From NCBI GenBank assembly GCA_003999685.1, contig CP021231.1, positions 1,302,001 through 1,366,000 of the forward strand: a stretch of DNA of 64,000 nucleotides, read 5' to 3'. Below the pieces are notes generated by a model. The model made no database searches. It worked only from the letters and a program-made list of their open reading frames with translations, and had not been told where the DNA came from. The position numbers and the translations under genes were made by a program. How positions within the stretch are numbered: the stretch's first letter is position 1; every line of letters begins with the position of its first letter. The stretch is from Taiwanofungus camphoratus. Lineage: Eukaryota; Basidiomycota; Agaricomycetes; Polyporales; Taiwanofungaceae. Positions 10,721 through 23,478 of the stretch are shown piece by piece.

Positions 10721-11735
10721 AGCTGTGGAGGTTGGCCTAATCACGAAGTTCGTCGGTGAGAAAGATGTGGACTTGGCATCGGATATAAGTTAGGAGACGA
10801 GAATGCTCACTGTTCCTCGCTGTGCTGCTGCGTATTGAAGAAGAAACGGCCCCATGCTTATTGAAAAGGTTTGCTGACAAGCTGGAAGCGGTATTGCCCT
10901 TGCGACAAGCCATGTAGCCTTCATCTTGAGACACAGCCAGTCAGACGAATGCATTACTCATCGGTTTCTCTGCAACTAACGTCTACGGAAGTTTCTTTCG
11001 TTTGCGGCTAAGCAAACCCGTCAGGTACGTCTCCGTACGCCATTCACTTACCTATTGGTATTAAACTTACAGATCCAACGCTTGTCCCTATACCGGCCTT
11101 CAGCGAGAGGCACACAACGAACTTCTACCGCCAACATCTTGTATATTTTGAAGCCTTCTAATAGCATGTTGATTCCTTGGACATCTTCCATTACCAAACT
11201 GGAAGTGCGTATCGGCTGACGGGAGCGTAACAGCCCAGGTGCATAGGCCTGCGCGGTTATACAGCAGCCTCCTGCGCTCTCTCTAGTCCTTCAAGTTCAC
11301 TTCCTTAGATTTACGCCTTTGATCTATTACCACATTGTCTCCCCCGGATGGCATGTCCTTGAGCCAGCTGGAGGTATCGCGATGGGCTTATTGAGGGAGC
11401 ATGAAGTGCAAAAAGCGTGTCTACATTTCTCCCACGAGATGTGCAGACCGGGGTAATCGATAACGTGATGGGAGCAAGGAGCAAGAGCAAAGAACCCACG
11501 CTGTTACTGGTCGAAGATGCCTTCACATCCTTACAGCAAACGTCATAAGGGTGCGAACGTACAGATTGCGAGTCGCTTATAAAGCACAGCGGGCGGCTTT
11601 GCAGTCACATCGCTTATGCACATTGCTTATGAGGTCACCAGGTGAACCCGCTTACCAAGCTCTAGTCGATTTCCTGGGCCTTTATCAAGGGACTCTGAAT
11701 AGTAGGTTAGGCAACTACTTCCACGGTGAGCCAGT
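10721..11735. other. Intergenic, no gene seen
   Basis: About 1 kb between the dead and the intact SDR copies. No frame with family resemblance or consistent splicing was found. It should include the promoter of the downstream gene. Confidence 0.45.
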
Positions 11736-13203
11736 ATGTCGACTACTTCGAAGACGACCATCTTTTTTCTTGGTGCCACTGGTAAATTCTCAGTTGCTTG
11801 TAGGGAGGTTGAGAAGATTTGAATCGAAATTGATCGGCAGGATACATCGGTGGTGCCATCCTTACACGCCTTTTGAATCACCCTAGCGCGAGCAAACTTG
11901 ATATCACCGTCCTCGTGCGTAACTCGGAAAAGGCAATGCGCCTGGAGTCGTTCGGGGTAAAGACTGTGATAGGCTCTCATTCAGACCTGGACAAGCTAGA
12001 GACGCTATCGAGCCAGGCTCATGTTGTGATCTCTTGCGTGGGCTTTCTGCGTCTTGGAGAGGAGCTTTCGGCTTGAGTGGCTGACTCCGGGGTTGCTAGT
12101 CGGATTCAGATGATCTGCCTATGATCCAAGCAGTCTTGGCTGGTCTGCGGAACAGGCATGCGTCAGTCGGCGATCTGCCCATCCTCATTCACACGGTAAG
12201 CCTGCAACTCGAAGCGTACTTCCCTCGAACAAATATCACTGATTCTGTGGTCCACAGTCTGGTACAGGCGTCTTGATGGATGATGCGAGAGGCATGTACG
12301 CCACGGACGTGATCTACTCAGACATGGACGTTGCGCAAATCGAGTCGATCCCGCCTGCTGCAATTCACCGCAATGTCGACCTTGCGGTCATCGAGGCCGA
12401 CCAGCAAGGTCAGCCCATCCGGAATGACGAGTCGAGTTTCCTGACAAATCAGCAGGGTACGCGCGGACGTACGTGGTTGTGCCGTCGATAGTCTACGGAC
12501 TCGCGTCGGGGCCGCTTGTCGAGGCGGGCATCTCGAATCCACAGTCGATGTTGATTCCGAGCCTTATCAATGCGTCGCTCGACAGGAAGCAGGGCGGTGT
12601 GCTCGGCGCGGGCAAAGCCGTCTGGTCGAACGTCAGCGTTGATGACGGTGCGCATTCTCTCCTCCATACAAAGGCCTGCTATACGGCGATTTTGAATTCG
12701 GCTATGGGGCACGCATGTGTCGCTAGTTGCGGACTTGTACATCACATTACTTGACGCAATCGCAGAGAGCCCGGAGCGTGTTGGGCACGGGCGTGAGGGC
12801 ATCTACTTTGGAGAGAACGGCGAGCATACCGGGTACGATATTAGCAAGGCCATCGCACAGGCGCTCGTCGAGCTCGGCGTGAGCAAGAGCGCCGTGCCCA
12901 CGCTGTACACGACAGAGGAGCTGGTCAAGTATTGGGGATCGGAGGTACGTCTTCTTGTCGTCAGGTCGGCGTCCTCTGAGCAGCCACCCCGCTTCGTAGC
13001 CGGTAGGCCACATAATGGGAACGAATGCCCGCTGCCGGGCGGATCGCGGACGATCGATCGGCTGGAAACCTGTAAACACGACCGCGGACATGCTCGCCAG
13101 CATCAAACCGGAGGCGGAGCTGCAGTACAAGAAGGCGCAGGAAGAGGGTGGCGTGCACGTGAAGATTGTCTTGCGTGCCGCAGATTCTTTCCCAGCGAAC
13201 TAG
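11736..13203 (+). CDS. NmrA-like / atypical short-chain dehydrogenase
   Basis: Seven exons join to a 367-residue frame: 11736-11781, 11841-12037, 12100-12195, 12258-12408, 12456-12647, 12727-12944 and 13000-13203; the sum is a multiple of three. The N-terminus reads IFFLGATGYIGG, the glycine-rich NAD(P)-binding motif of a Rossmann fold, completed across intron 1. Further on are LVRNSEKA, HVVISC, the DVIYSDMDVAQIESIP segment, VPSIVYGLASGPL and GWKPVNTTADML. These match the NmrA/extended atypical SDR group common in fungi, which act as NAD(P)H-dependent oxidoreductases or redox sensors. The substrate cannot be told. No signal peptide is seen, so it is probably cytosolic. A broken copy lies just upstream. 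Confidence 0.88.
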
Positions 13204-14439
13204 TTGGACGCTAATACTTCAAAAACATTTATCACTGGGAGGGCGGGCATTAGGAAACACGTTACTCGCGGGTGTTGCGCGGCCGAATTACATAAACACA
13301 CAAACTTGTTGTTTACAGCAAATGTGCATGAATATGCGGAAACGCAACTTTCGGTTTTGCGTTGCCACAAGTTGCCACTGAGTTCGCATCCTGAGCATCT
13401 TCAATGCGCGGCCCAATGCATGCTGATTTCCACCTCAACTGCGCCTGCGCCCCTCTAGCTTCAATCTGCCATATCCATTGGATGGCTCAGCGTATTCACT
13501 TTCTGTGAGAGCAAGACGCTGTTGTTGCCGAACGAGAATAGGTAGACGCAAATGCGGGCGGGAACTGGCCCAACACGCCAACCGAGCGAGAAGGGTTTGA
13601 CATTGACACTGTCATACCAGCGTACACCCGATGCGTGCGACGACGACACGGCGTGCTCCGTGACCGTCCCCATGCAAAGACACATTGTGCGGGAACATGA
13701 ATGTGCGCACCGCGCGAGCTGCGTATTGATGAGGGAGTGCAGGGAGATGCACATAGGTAGCGTGAGGGAGCACCGTGAGTATACACGACCAAGGGCCCGA
13801 TGCTGTCCGCGTCGTCGCCACAATGCCAGTCCCCACCGTCCAGGTCCGTGCGAGCCCGCCGTCGACGACACTCAAATATTGATAGCAGATCGCGATGCCT
13901 TCTTACGGCGGTCGATGTACACAACGGTATCGAAATAAGTAGGTGGTTTTGAGGTCGATGTCCGACGTGCTGTGATCGCTGGGTCTTCTGAGCAGCGGGC
14001 TGCCCTCATACGACGTCCAGCCTTAGACGGAGAGCGAGGAGCCGCACAGTCGGGAACGTCGCAGGTGAAGAAAGCACCGTCCCGGGAGCTGCAGGCACCA
14101 TTGCAAGCTCGAGGTCCACCACTCTGCAAGCAGGTCACACAACAGTACCCATGCATCACTTTACTCCAACACATCGAGCTGCCATAAATTACCGAACTCA
14201 TAATGTCTGGATGCTTCGTAATAGACAACAGGCGTTGTGACAGATTATACAAGCAACAGTGGTCCGCGATCCGCGATCCGCGCGAATATGAACAAACGAT
14301 GCAGCCGCAGCGGGGAGCCATAGTATATAGTACGAACAACGAGCGTCGGTCACAAAAGCACTGAAAAAGTCCCTATCTAACTTGCCAAGGGTCCCGTAAA
14401 TTCCGCCCAGATCTCCGCACACGGGCCGCCTCAGCACCC
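13204..14439. other. Intergenic, possible decayed coding DNA
   Basis: About 1.2 kb between the SDR and the GH16 gene. The minus strand has overlapping GC-rich frames (around 13461-13871 and 13872-14339) with no continuous product, no recognisable motif and no clean splice plan. It may hold a decayed gene. The last part presumably includes the GH16 3' UTR. Confidence 0.35.
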
Positions 14440-16073
14440 TCACAGCAGCGTCCACGCAGCGAGCCCGAGCACGCCCGCCGCCAGCGCCGCCGCGCGCCCC
14501 TGCGCGCCCCACGCGAGCCGCACCGAGCCCAGCGCGCCCGAGCTCTTCCCGGAGCCCCCGCTGGACCCGGAGCCCGAGCCCGACCCGGAGCCGGTGGACG
14601 ACGGCGCGACGGACGAGGACGCGCCGGACGGCGTGACGACGGTGCTGTGTGCGTTGAACGCCTTGATGTACGCGATCTCGAAGTACGCCTCGGCGTACTG
14701 CGACGTGCCGTTGTTGATTACGTTTTGGAGGTACTGCAGTGGGTCGGCGGGTCAGTGGAGTGAGGAGAGAGGGGAAAGGAAACGGGGGGAAACAGGGGGA
14801 AGAAGGGGGAAGAAGGGGGAGAAATAGGGAAGAAAAGGGGGAGACGCACGCAGGACGAGGCGTTTGCCGTGCCCTGGACGGGGCACGTTTCCGTGTAGAT
14901 CTGCGGGAGTCCCGCCCTGCGAAGCGGCGGTCACTGATCAGCGCGGAGGGCCGATGCACGAGGACGGCGGACGCACCAGTCGCCGCAGAGCGTGATGTCG
15001 AGCACGAGCTGCTGGGGCGTGAAGAACTCGGAGATGTTGCAGGACGAGCTGGGGAATGCGGCGGAGGGCGTGCCGAACGACGAGGGGTCCACGGAGCTGT
15101 TCGCGGACGAGATCGAGGAGGGCACGTTCGCGCGCTGGATATCAAGAGGAGTTAGGCGGGGATCACCGGGTAAAGGTCGCCAGCAGGCTTACACTCCAGA
15201 ACCAGATGCTTGGCAGGTGGAAGACAGCCTCAGCGCCGAGTCTCGCTCTTCTCAAAATACAGGACAGCACGTACTAGATACCGGTAGTGTCGAACAGCGT
15301 CGCCCACACGCCGCCTCCGGCAGAGTTGAAGCCCGTGCCGTAGCTATTCGACTGCGTCTCCTCCTGCACGACGCACGGTCGGTCAGCACTGCCCAGGACG
15401 CCCGAGCGACAGCACGCGTACGTAAGTGCACCCCGCAGACACGGAGCAGTTGGCGTTGCTCAGCGAGCCGGTCTGGTTCGAGCCGGACGCGGAGCAGCCG
15501 TTGTTCGTGTGCAGCGCCATCTGGTTGTTCGCCATCTGGTTCACGGCCTCCACGATGTCGATCTCGCCGCCCTCGGGCCAGTTCTCGCCCTTGGTCCAGA
15601 AGCTGGGCCACACGGAGCAGCCGTACGGCAGGTGGGTCGCGTCCATGATGAAGACGCTGCCGACGGGGAAGTAGTCCTGCGTGGTGATGCGCACCTGCGA
15701 GAAAGGGAGGCGTCAGGAATCGGCGAGGAGAGCGCGAGGGGATGACTGCGCACCGAGTTCCGCTTGTCGTTGTAGGGCACGAAGCTCGTGTTGTCCACTT
15801 TGATGATAGCGTTACCTGCGCTGTTGACGTAGGCGAGGTTGTCTGCCGTGGCGTTGGTCTGGTTGACATATGTGACGTCCCCTGAGCGACGAAGAGTGAG
15901 AACCACCTGTTTACGGAGCAAAACGACAGACCGGAAGTTGTATTATCGTAGTAGCCATAGAAGACCCAGTCCTGGAAAAAGCTCTGGCCAGAATACTCCT
16001 TGACGAGGCTATACGCAGCCAAGGTGGCTGGAGAGAGAGAAAAGAGCGTCGCCGCGAAAAGAGCAGGCTTCAT
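14440..16073 (-). CDS. GH16 endo-beta-1,3(4)-glucanase, probably GPI-anchored
   Basis: Eight exons (16073-15932, 15881-15754, 15694-15422, 15363-15275, 15208-15193, 15134-14977, 14916-14850, 14733-14440) join to 388 residues. The start MKPALFAATLFSLSPATLAA is a signal peptide. The catalytic signature EIDIVE of glycoside hydrolase family 16 lies near residue 123, giving nucleophile and acid/base glutamates; flanking WPSFWTKGENWPEGG and AGGGVWATLFDTTGIYIWFW are typical of laminarinase-like fungal members. The C-terminus is a Ser/Gly-rich stalk followed by a hydrophobic tail (LAAGVLGLAAWTLL), as for GPI attachment. It would cut beta-1,3 or mixed-link glucans at the cell surface, in wall remodelling or feeding. 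Exon 5 is only 16 nt. Intron 7 is unusually pyrimidine-rich. Confidence 0.92.
14771..14842 (+). other. G-run tract (potential G-quadruplex) inside a GH16 intron
   Basis: Seven runs of three to six G separated by short purine spacers lie on the plus strand, the template strand of the GH16 gene. In the transcript this is a long polypyrimidine tract within the 116-nt intron 14849-14734. It could fold as a G-quadruplex on the template strand or bind splicing factors in RNA. Confidence 0.6.
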
Positions 16074-18243
16074 GATGTCAGACACGGGGAGAGGAAAAAA
16101 AAAAGGTGATGAGAGCGTGTTCAATGCTAGGACGTCCGGTGTATAAGGCTATTATTGTTTGGCTAAAGGCACAACACGATCAGTAACAAGTGGTTTTACT
16201 TGGCAAGCCCCTGAATTGGCCCTGGCTGTCAGAACAGGCGCGCACACACTAGGTTGCCGTGAGTCAGTACTTTGTGTTTCCCGGAAATGGGGATGGTTGC
16301 AGGCGGAAGGCGTCGCCGGGACGCTGAGGCAGGAGAGCTGGTTATATAGTCAAGCGGGAGGACTGGAGTCTGGCAGGTGTCTGCAGAGCCTCGCAACACG
16401 ATGCAAACGGGGAACGTCATCCGCTGTGAGAGGCGGCTGCGGAATGAACCATGTACGCGCTCGGATGCACGCGTGATGTCGCCGCGTCGGCATCTGCGCT
16501 CGGTGGTTCCAGCCTGCAGGATGTTGCGCACTGCAACACTCGCAAGGCGATTCCGATGCAGCGATAGGCTTGCACAGTGGTTCCTGCCTCGATATCTTAC
16601 TTATTGATCTCCTGGCTCAACGTAGGTCAACTAGGCCGAAGACCCAGTGGACGACTAATACCCTTCCTTGCAACAGTCAATGTCATGACTCATTGTGCCG
16701 ATCTATAAGTACGATATACATGGCAACACACCAGGCGCGTGACCGCCTGCATACAGTGTAATAGTACCCGAACGAGGATACCGGAATTTGACTGTGGAGC
16801 AACATCGAAAACAGCTACATCCTTGAACATCAATAGCCAAGGGAGGGAGACTTGCAGTCACAGCTTCCTCCAGCAACAGATGCAGACTGCCCACGAGTTG
16901 AATCATACAATATCTTGACGGTTATCGAGATGCCAACATCTTCCCAAACAACCTAATATGCAAATCAATCGAAACCATAAAGGGTGATAAACAGCGGGGC
17001 TACTTACCTCGGCTGGAAGCTCGGGCATACTCAATCGCAACCCCGAAGGCGACGGTGATTAGCGATGCGGAACGCGTACAACCTGCCCGTCAAGTACGCA
17101 ATGCGAGGTCTAGATGTGGGGAAAGATGTATCGACACTGCATAGGATAGAATTGCGTTTGATGCCGCGGCTTGCATCACGGCTACTTTGGGATAGCAAGG
17201 TGAGTTGGAAAAGATGCATGATGATGCGATATATCCCGGCAGCTGTCAGTTGTCCCGGTGGTGCCACTGTTGAACTCACACCCCACCTACATATACGTGC
17301 GTTGGCCGGGCGTATGCGTTGCATCGCGATAATCAAAATGCATGAGCGGCACTGTACCGGTAAACAAGACGGATGGGAGCGTAGAAACTTATGGTGGCGC
17401 TGATGACCGTTGGCGAAACACAAAACATATGGCAGAAAGGAAGAACTGCTAGCTCACCCACAGTCAGGTATTCATGAATAAATAGGGTGTGGGGTCCTAA
17501 GGTCACCGATAGGATTATAAGATAGGAGCATTGCCATCAGCCATGCCGACATCGGCGATACGTCTCCTATAGGCGGGTCGATTTGCGAGGTCATTGAACC
17601 AAGATTCAGGAGGACTGATCGGTCGACTTATGACAAATGTAAAAAGCATGCAGTACAATATTCACCGTGATGCTACTCAGCGGCTCCCACAACGCAGATC
17701 AACATGAGGTGTCGTGCTCTCAGAAATGGAGCCCAGCAATGGAGATGGCCAGTTCGAAAAAATCAGAATCGTCGTTTGCTTGTATGCGTGTGATAAAACG
17801 AGTTAGAGCCTCTTGCTCATCGATTGGTCTGCCTAATCGCGTTCCGCTGCTTTACCGCCGAAGACTGACCCTGTACAACTACAGAGGTCGGAGTGAATGT
17901 TGTCGGCGGAGAGAAAACGGTCCGTGCGCAAGAATCCCGATGGAAACTTCATGTTTGACCGTGTTTGTATGATTCTCACGTGCAGGGTATATATCGCCCC
18001 TCGTGACTATAGTCGTGACCTCGTTTCTCTCCCCCGTGATCAACTCGCCCCCTCCCCGCATCTCGCGAGCCCAAGCTTCCCCGCCCGCAGACCGCCCCAG
18101 CGACGGCCGCCTCGAATCTCCCGCCCGGTCGCAACGCCCACGACCCCGCACGCCCCACACACCTGCTGCCCGCAACATCAGGTATTCGACGCTATCGACG
18201 CCGACGTCGCTGCGCTCTTCGAACCCTACAGTAGATTACGCAG
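16074..18243. other. Long intergenic stretch between divergent genes
   Basis: About 2.2 kb between the divergent GH16 and Cbf1-like genes. No frame with motifs or consistent splicing was found. It should hold both promoters; the 18000-18243 part is pyrimidine-rich and probably 5' UTR of the bHLH gene. Confidence 0.5.
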
Positions 18244-19847
18244 ATGGCCTCCGCCCCTCATCATGACCCCGCCCTCGCGCATCCCCCGGGCTCCGTTCCA
18301 CCCTCGCAGGCATCAGGGTCTCAGCCGGCGCAGAATCTCCCGAACCTCCCGCCCCACCTGGCCGTGAACGGGCTTTCCCATGAGCAGGTCATGGCGCTAC
18401 TGAAGGCTATACCCAATTTCAATGCGACTCCTGTATGTATGTTTCTACATGTCGTTGTGCTGTCAAGTGCTGGGTGCGATCTGGGTGCAGTATGCGACCC
18501 AGATCAGTATACGCTCTCCACGTGATCGTTGACGACGGTCACGTTCGTGTATTGTGCATCGCGACCCCGCGCGGATCGTCGGCAGCATCGCATTTCCTCA
18601 TCCTGCGATGGTCAGTTGTATCATCGCATCGATCAGGACTGAGGAGCTGTGATAACTGTACGACCCTATCTTCTACCTCAGCCTTCGGGTGCGATAGGAG
18701 GTCTAGAGCACCTCACCAAAATCAGTTGATCTGCCAAAATACACCATCTTTCTCCCCAGCTTGCGATCAGTTGCGGTACAACGTTGACTAATATTATCTG
18801 GGCAGAGCGACCCGAAGGATTCCGTTGCAGCTGAGACACTTTCCAACCTCGCACAGACGGCCTATGCGCAGCAAGGACACCCTAATCACCCGCAGCACAT
18901 CCCGCACCAGGCGCACTATCATGTTGTCCACTCGCAACAACCCCCGCACTCACACCCATTAGCGAGCGAGCCCGGTCCGTCGTCGCACCCGCGTGGCCCA
19001 CCGAACCTTGGCCAGTTAGGTGCTGTTGCATCAGCTCTGCAGCCTCCTCCACCTCTTCCTCCGACGCAGACATCGGTGATGCGCACACAGGCTCATGATG
19101 GCGGCGAAGGTGCACAACGATTAGAAGGCCAGGACGCGGGAGCAGGAGACGGTGGGAACGGATCCGACGGGGCTGGAGATGGCTCTGACAAGGCAGGAAA
19201 TTCAGGGAAGTCGAGCGGTGGCCGGAGAGGTGGTAGGAACGCAGCCATGAGTAACGATGAGTGGACGAGGCAGAGGAAGGACAATCACGTATGCGGCTTG
19301 ATCTTCCTGGCCACCCACTATCGCTGACTAATCCGAACGTCCATAGAAAGAGGTTGAGCGCCGACGGCGTGGGAACATCAATGAAGGGATCAGCGAGCTG
19401 GGGAGGATCGTGCCCAATGGGTCAGGCGAAAAGGCGAAGGGCGCGATACTGTCGCGGGCGGTGCAGTACATCCATCATCTGAAGGAAAACGAGGCGCGCA
19501 ACATCGAGAAGTGGACGCTCGAGAAGCTGCTCATGGACCAGGCGATGGGCGATCTGCAGGCGCAGCTTGAGGAGATGCGCCGGATGTGGGAGGAGGAGCG
19601 GATCGCGCGCCAACGCGCCGAGTCTGAGCTCGAGGTGCTGCGAGGCATACAGCAGGGCCTCCCGATGGGCGCCGCCGCTGCGGCTGGCAAGCCGGCAGGG
19701 CAAGCGAGATCAAAGTCCCCGGATGGTGCTAAGGAGGGGGGAAAGCGCGAGAGGGAAGAGGCAGCAGCCCCCGAGGGCGCGACCGCCCCAAAGGGTGAGC
19801 AGAGTACTGAGGGTGAAGGCAGTGCGAAGCGGCAGCGGGTGGAGTGA
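18244..19847 (+). CDS. cbf1: Cbf1-like basic helix-loop-helix leucine-zipper transcription factor
   Basis: Three exons (18244-18432, 18806-19288, 19347-19847) join to 390 residues. The C-terminal half starts EWTRQRKDNHKEVERRRRGN, a basic region with the His, Glu and Arg that contact CACGTG, then helix 1 (INEGISELGRIVP), a loop with NGSGEKAKG, helix 2 (ILSRAVQYIHHLKENEARNI) and a long coiled coil (MDQAMGDLQAQLEEMRRMWEEERI). This order and the ILSRAVQYI text are characteristic of fungal Cbf1, which binds CDEI and E-box elements and controls sulfur-amino-acid genes and centromeres in yeast. The N-terminal half is low in complexity, His/Pro/Gln then Gly/Asp rich. An intron falls between the His and the following Lys of the basic region. 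Intron 1 is long (373 nt). Confidence 0.92.
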
Positions 19848-20412
19848 TGGGTTTTCTTTTCTCATCTTGAAAATATGGTCTGCTCGCCTGACTCTCGTGA
19901 TCACGATTTTCGCTTTGTGCTGGGGGTGGGTGGACAGGTGTCGTTGGCGTCTGTCGGTTCTCGTTTATGGATTGCGATTTGTTGAGTATGAAATCCTCTG
20001 TAGCTGTACTTGTACTGTGATCTGTCCACTCTAGTACGTCGTTGCAATTCATTCTTGGGATTTCCCATCGCTACTTGTTTAGCTACGGTAGAAAAGCTGC
20101 CCGCGTTGTAACCGTATAGCCTGACGACTTACGACAGTTTTGATTTATGTAACAATGTCACTGAATATCAGTGTTTACCCTCGACAACGATGAGATGGTC
20201 ATATCAGTGAGACGTTGCGCTAGTTTTTGAAGACATGTAACTGAGCCTTTGTATGTATAGATAGATTGAGTAGAGTGAACAGACGAATCAAGCGTGATCC
20301 ACAGTGGTAAGGGGAGGTAAATACGAGTCAGATGTGCGACAGACTGAGTATATATAGCAATGTGAGCGTCCAGGAGGATAGAGCAATATGAAAGCGCAAT
20401 ATTTCAGCAAGG
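19848..20412. other. Convergent intergenic region
   Basis: The 565 bp between the stop codons of two convergent genes are AT-richer than the genes around them. They should hold both 3' UTRs. No gene is seen. Confidence 0.55.
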
Positions 20413-22820
20413 TTAGAGCATGACGCCGGCGTCCGCACTGGAGGATACCATGGAGACGCTCCGCATTCTCATGGCTGTCGCCTGCAGACTTGAATACGAT
20501 GAAGTCCGATAAGCCATCCCAGTCCCCGTGCGAGGCTTGGGTCTCGGTCCCGCAACCAAAGGACGAGGTCTGGGTGAAGGCGAGCGCGACAAAGGTGGGG
20601 AAGGACAGGCTGTATCGATCGTCTGAGCGGGCGAGTTGAGGGGAGATGTACCGGGAGGTTTCGTAGGAAAGGGCGACGCAGAAGGTGCAAATTTTGCCGG
20701 GACGATAACGAATGGTTGTTGGGAGCCGGACAGAGTGCGCGCACGGATGTGTTCAGCCCGGGGGCGAGTTCCCTTGACCGCGTTCACGTTCGAAACGGGA
20801 GTCGAGGTAGAACGAACAGCGGAAGACAGTCCGCTAACTGACCGAGGGAGGCGTAAAGGCCGCGGCATACTTGTTACTGCACTCAAGCTAGTGGTGGAAG
20901 GAGTAAATGACCTAGGAGAGTTGAGCGAAGTAACAGAGCCCGAGCTAGCGGCCGATGTTGAAGAGGTTGTCCTGCTCCTTGCAACACGGGCCTGCAACGC
21001 CATTGGCTTCGCTACACGCGGCGGAGATTGTGCCAGTGACGGTCTCGGAGAAGTAGATGGCAAAGAAGTGGATGACAGAGGAGAACTAGGGTCGACAGGT
21101 GCGTAGCTGGAAGACCGTGGTTTTTGCCTCGCGATAAGAGCGTGCATCTCCGTTGATTTTGGAAGGCGTGGTGGTCGACGGACCTGAGGGGCATTTGTGG
21201 ATCCGGAGTTTAGAGAAGTGGATGACCCGGAAGAGCTGGAAGATGCGACAGAACTGAAGCTGGTTGACGCAAAGGACTGGGTCCTATTTCTTGTTGGTCT
21301 AACTTCACTAGATGCTGCACTGTCCGCCGCGCCAGAGAATTGGGACAAAGATGCCGATGTTGGTCTAAGGAGCGTATCAGAAGGTGTTCTCCCGTGAAGG
21401 AGCATCCGCGGAGGAGAATGAGACAGGTCAGCAGGAGTAGAGTCTCTCGAAAACTGCGAAGGGAGTCGAGAAGACGCAGAGGAATCTATTGAAGTTTTGC
21501 GAGCGATCGAAGTATGTATTAAACGCCGGGTGAGCGTGGAAGGTGCATCCTCGTCCTCGCTATAGAATGTGTTAGGCAACCCTACGAACCGTGTGCAAGA
21601 AATCTGACCGACCTGTCACTCCATCCCAGCCCAGTTGTCAATCCCATGCCTGCGCGAAGGAGTTGTCCATCTCGGTGGCGATGTCGCCGTCTCACGGTAT
21701 CGCGTGGATCCTTGTAAAGTAGACCGGACTTTGTCATAACAGAGCCAGCTACAACAAGATATCAGGGCTATGAACATTGTTGAGGAACAGAGTACTGTAC
21801 CAGTCGATACTACGCTTAGAACACTACGCGATCGATCCTGATCGACGCTATCGTCTTCGACGAGATAAGGAAAGGGCGACATAGATTCTGAACCTTGCGG
21901 CAAAAGTTTTGAGCGAGGAGAGAGTAAACCATCGCGGAACATCAGATGGCTGCAAAAATGGTCATATTAGTATTACAAACGTTCTTCTGATGTAAACAGG
22001 TAGCTCACGGCAACGGCGTATGTATGTCGATACTTGAATCCGATTCGCTCCCATCCCCCTCCAATTCCCCCTCCAAACGGCTCTCATCCTCGGAGTCCAC
22101 TTGCGTTTCGTCATTATGCTCCAGCAGAACGCCATAATCCGAAATGGAAGGTGTGCCGCCATGATCAGTGTCCACCTTGCCCTTCCAACTCGACGGACTT
22201 GTAGATGAATGCGTCTGGGAGCGCAGACGCAACGCTGAAGATGCGATGCCAGCGGATGATCTACGCCGAGGGCGGGATGTATTGGCTAAAATTGTTCCTA
22301 CATCTGGGCTATCTGGTCTTTGAATGTCTGTCACTGGACCACCCGTACTTGTACGAGACTTGAATGAAGCTTCTAGAGTGCTGTCTTGGGAGGTTCTTGG
22401 CTGAGCAGAAGTTGGTCCCACAGGGACTAGTGGCTGGGGGTTGCTAGGTGTCCTTTTGCGCGGTGCGGCACTGCCGAAGATAGCATTTTCGAAGCTAGAT
22501 TTCTGGGTGACTATAGCTGCTGCGTTCACATCTGTATTAGGAAGAGAACGAGCAGGCATATCGCTGGCTTCCGCAGATTCCCTAGGCGACAAGAATTGTG
22601 AACTTCTCTTTACAAGGCCAAACTACGACACTATAGCCTGAACTTACCGTTCCGGACAAGAGGGAATAACACACTCGTGGCCGTCGAATGAGTCCTTCTC
22701 CACCTAGGTGTGTCTGTAGAGGCAAGATGCGACTCGAACCCGCCAGCTCAACTGTCTTGGTTTACGAGATGAAGGGAGAAAGAGTGGAGGTGCACCAATT
22801 CTTTGGCGTCCAGTGACCAT
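20413..22820 (-). CDS. Serine-rich protein of unknown function
   Basis: Four 3' exons are well supported: about 22580-22009, 21949-21801, 21748-21613 and 21559-20413, with consistent GT..AG joins and phase; one junction gives GLGWSDSEDEDAPSTLTRRL. The 5' end is less sure. An upstream exon encoding HECVIPSCPE ends in GTAAGT near 22650, and the ATG at 22820 (MVTGRQRIGAPPLFLPSSRK) is a plausible start, but the join between them would need a very short intron. The product is about 700 residues, rich in Ser, Pro and Thr, with acidic patches (DETQVDSEDES) and many SP/TP sites, hence a likely phosphoprotein. No domain, signal peptide or membrane span was recognised, and no function is proposed. Confidence 0.68.
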
Positions 22821-23478
22821 AGCCTCAATCACAGGAGATATTATATCACAAGTTCATCTTATCCGTGGATTGCCATCGGCACGTAACAACAGGTGTGCAC
22901 TGACTGATATTCGCGAGTGATTGTTCCCACCGTAAGCAAGAGGTAGCTAGGAGAAGTGATGCATTGGAAATCAAATAGTGTTTGATCTGTGCGGCATGCC
23001 ATGCAGGGCCATTTCACCTGGCAGTTGCGAGCGAGCTCGCTCACACACGCATGGTGCACTAAATAACATGAGAACTTTGCGGATTGTCTTATTGCATCAG
23101 ATCCAGGGACACTCTGTACGATGGATAAGCTGGGATGAATGCCGCACTGTGTCCGAGTGATTGATGCGGTGCAAGCCATTGATGATTCATGTTAATTTCC
23201 GGTTGTAGTCACGCAGTACCTCAGTTGGCTCTGCCCGGTTAAGATTTGTGAGTACAGAATGTGCATGAAGTCCTGATAACACCGTAACGTTACCACATAT
23301 CTTGTTCGCGCAATGGCAAGTACTTGCAAGCTTCGAATCAGTTCCTGATGGGGACGTATGCATCACGTGCTCATCGCTGCTGCTCTTGCATGACATCGAG
23401 TCTACGACTTCACCACCTTCCGACTCTTCCCTGACGCCCGCTGTAACGACTACTGCTAGCACCCAATCACCAGACATC
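22821..23478. other. Divergent promoter region
   Basis: About 660 bp lie between the serine-rich gene (minus) and the Akr1-like gene (plus). No gene is seen; it probably contains both promoters and the 5' UTR of the latter. Confidence 0.5.

Noticed and set aside
13461-14339. Overlapping minus-strand frames that might be a gene
   Set aside because: No splice plan gives one product and no family motif is visible. Listed only as possible decayed coding DNA.
22705-22780. tRNA-like T arm (GGCGGGTTCGAGTC on the minus strand)
   Set aside because: The arm has only three pairs and no matching acceptor, D or anticodon stem can be found.
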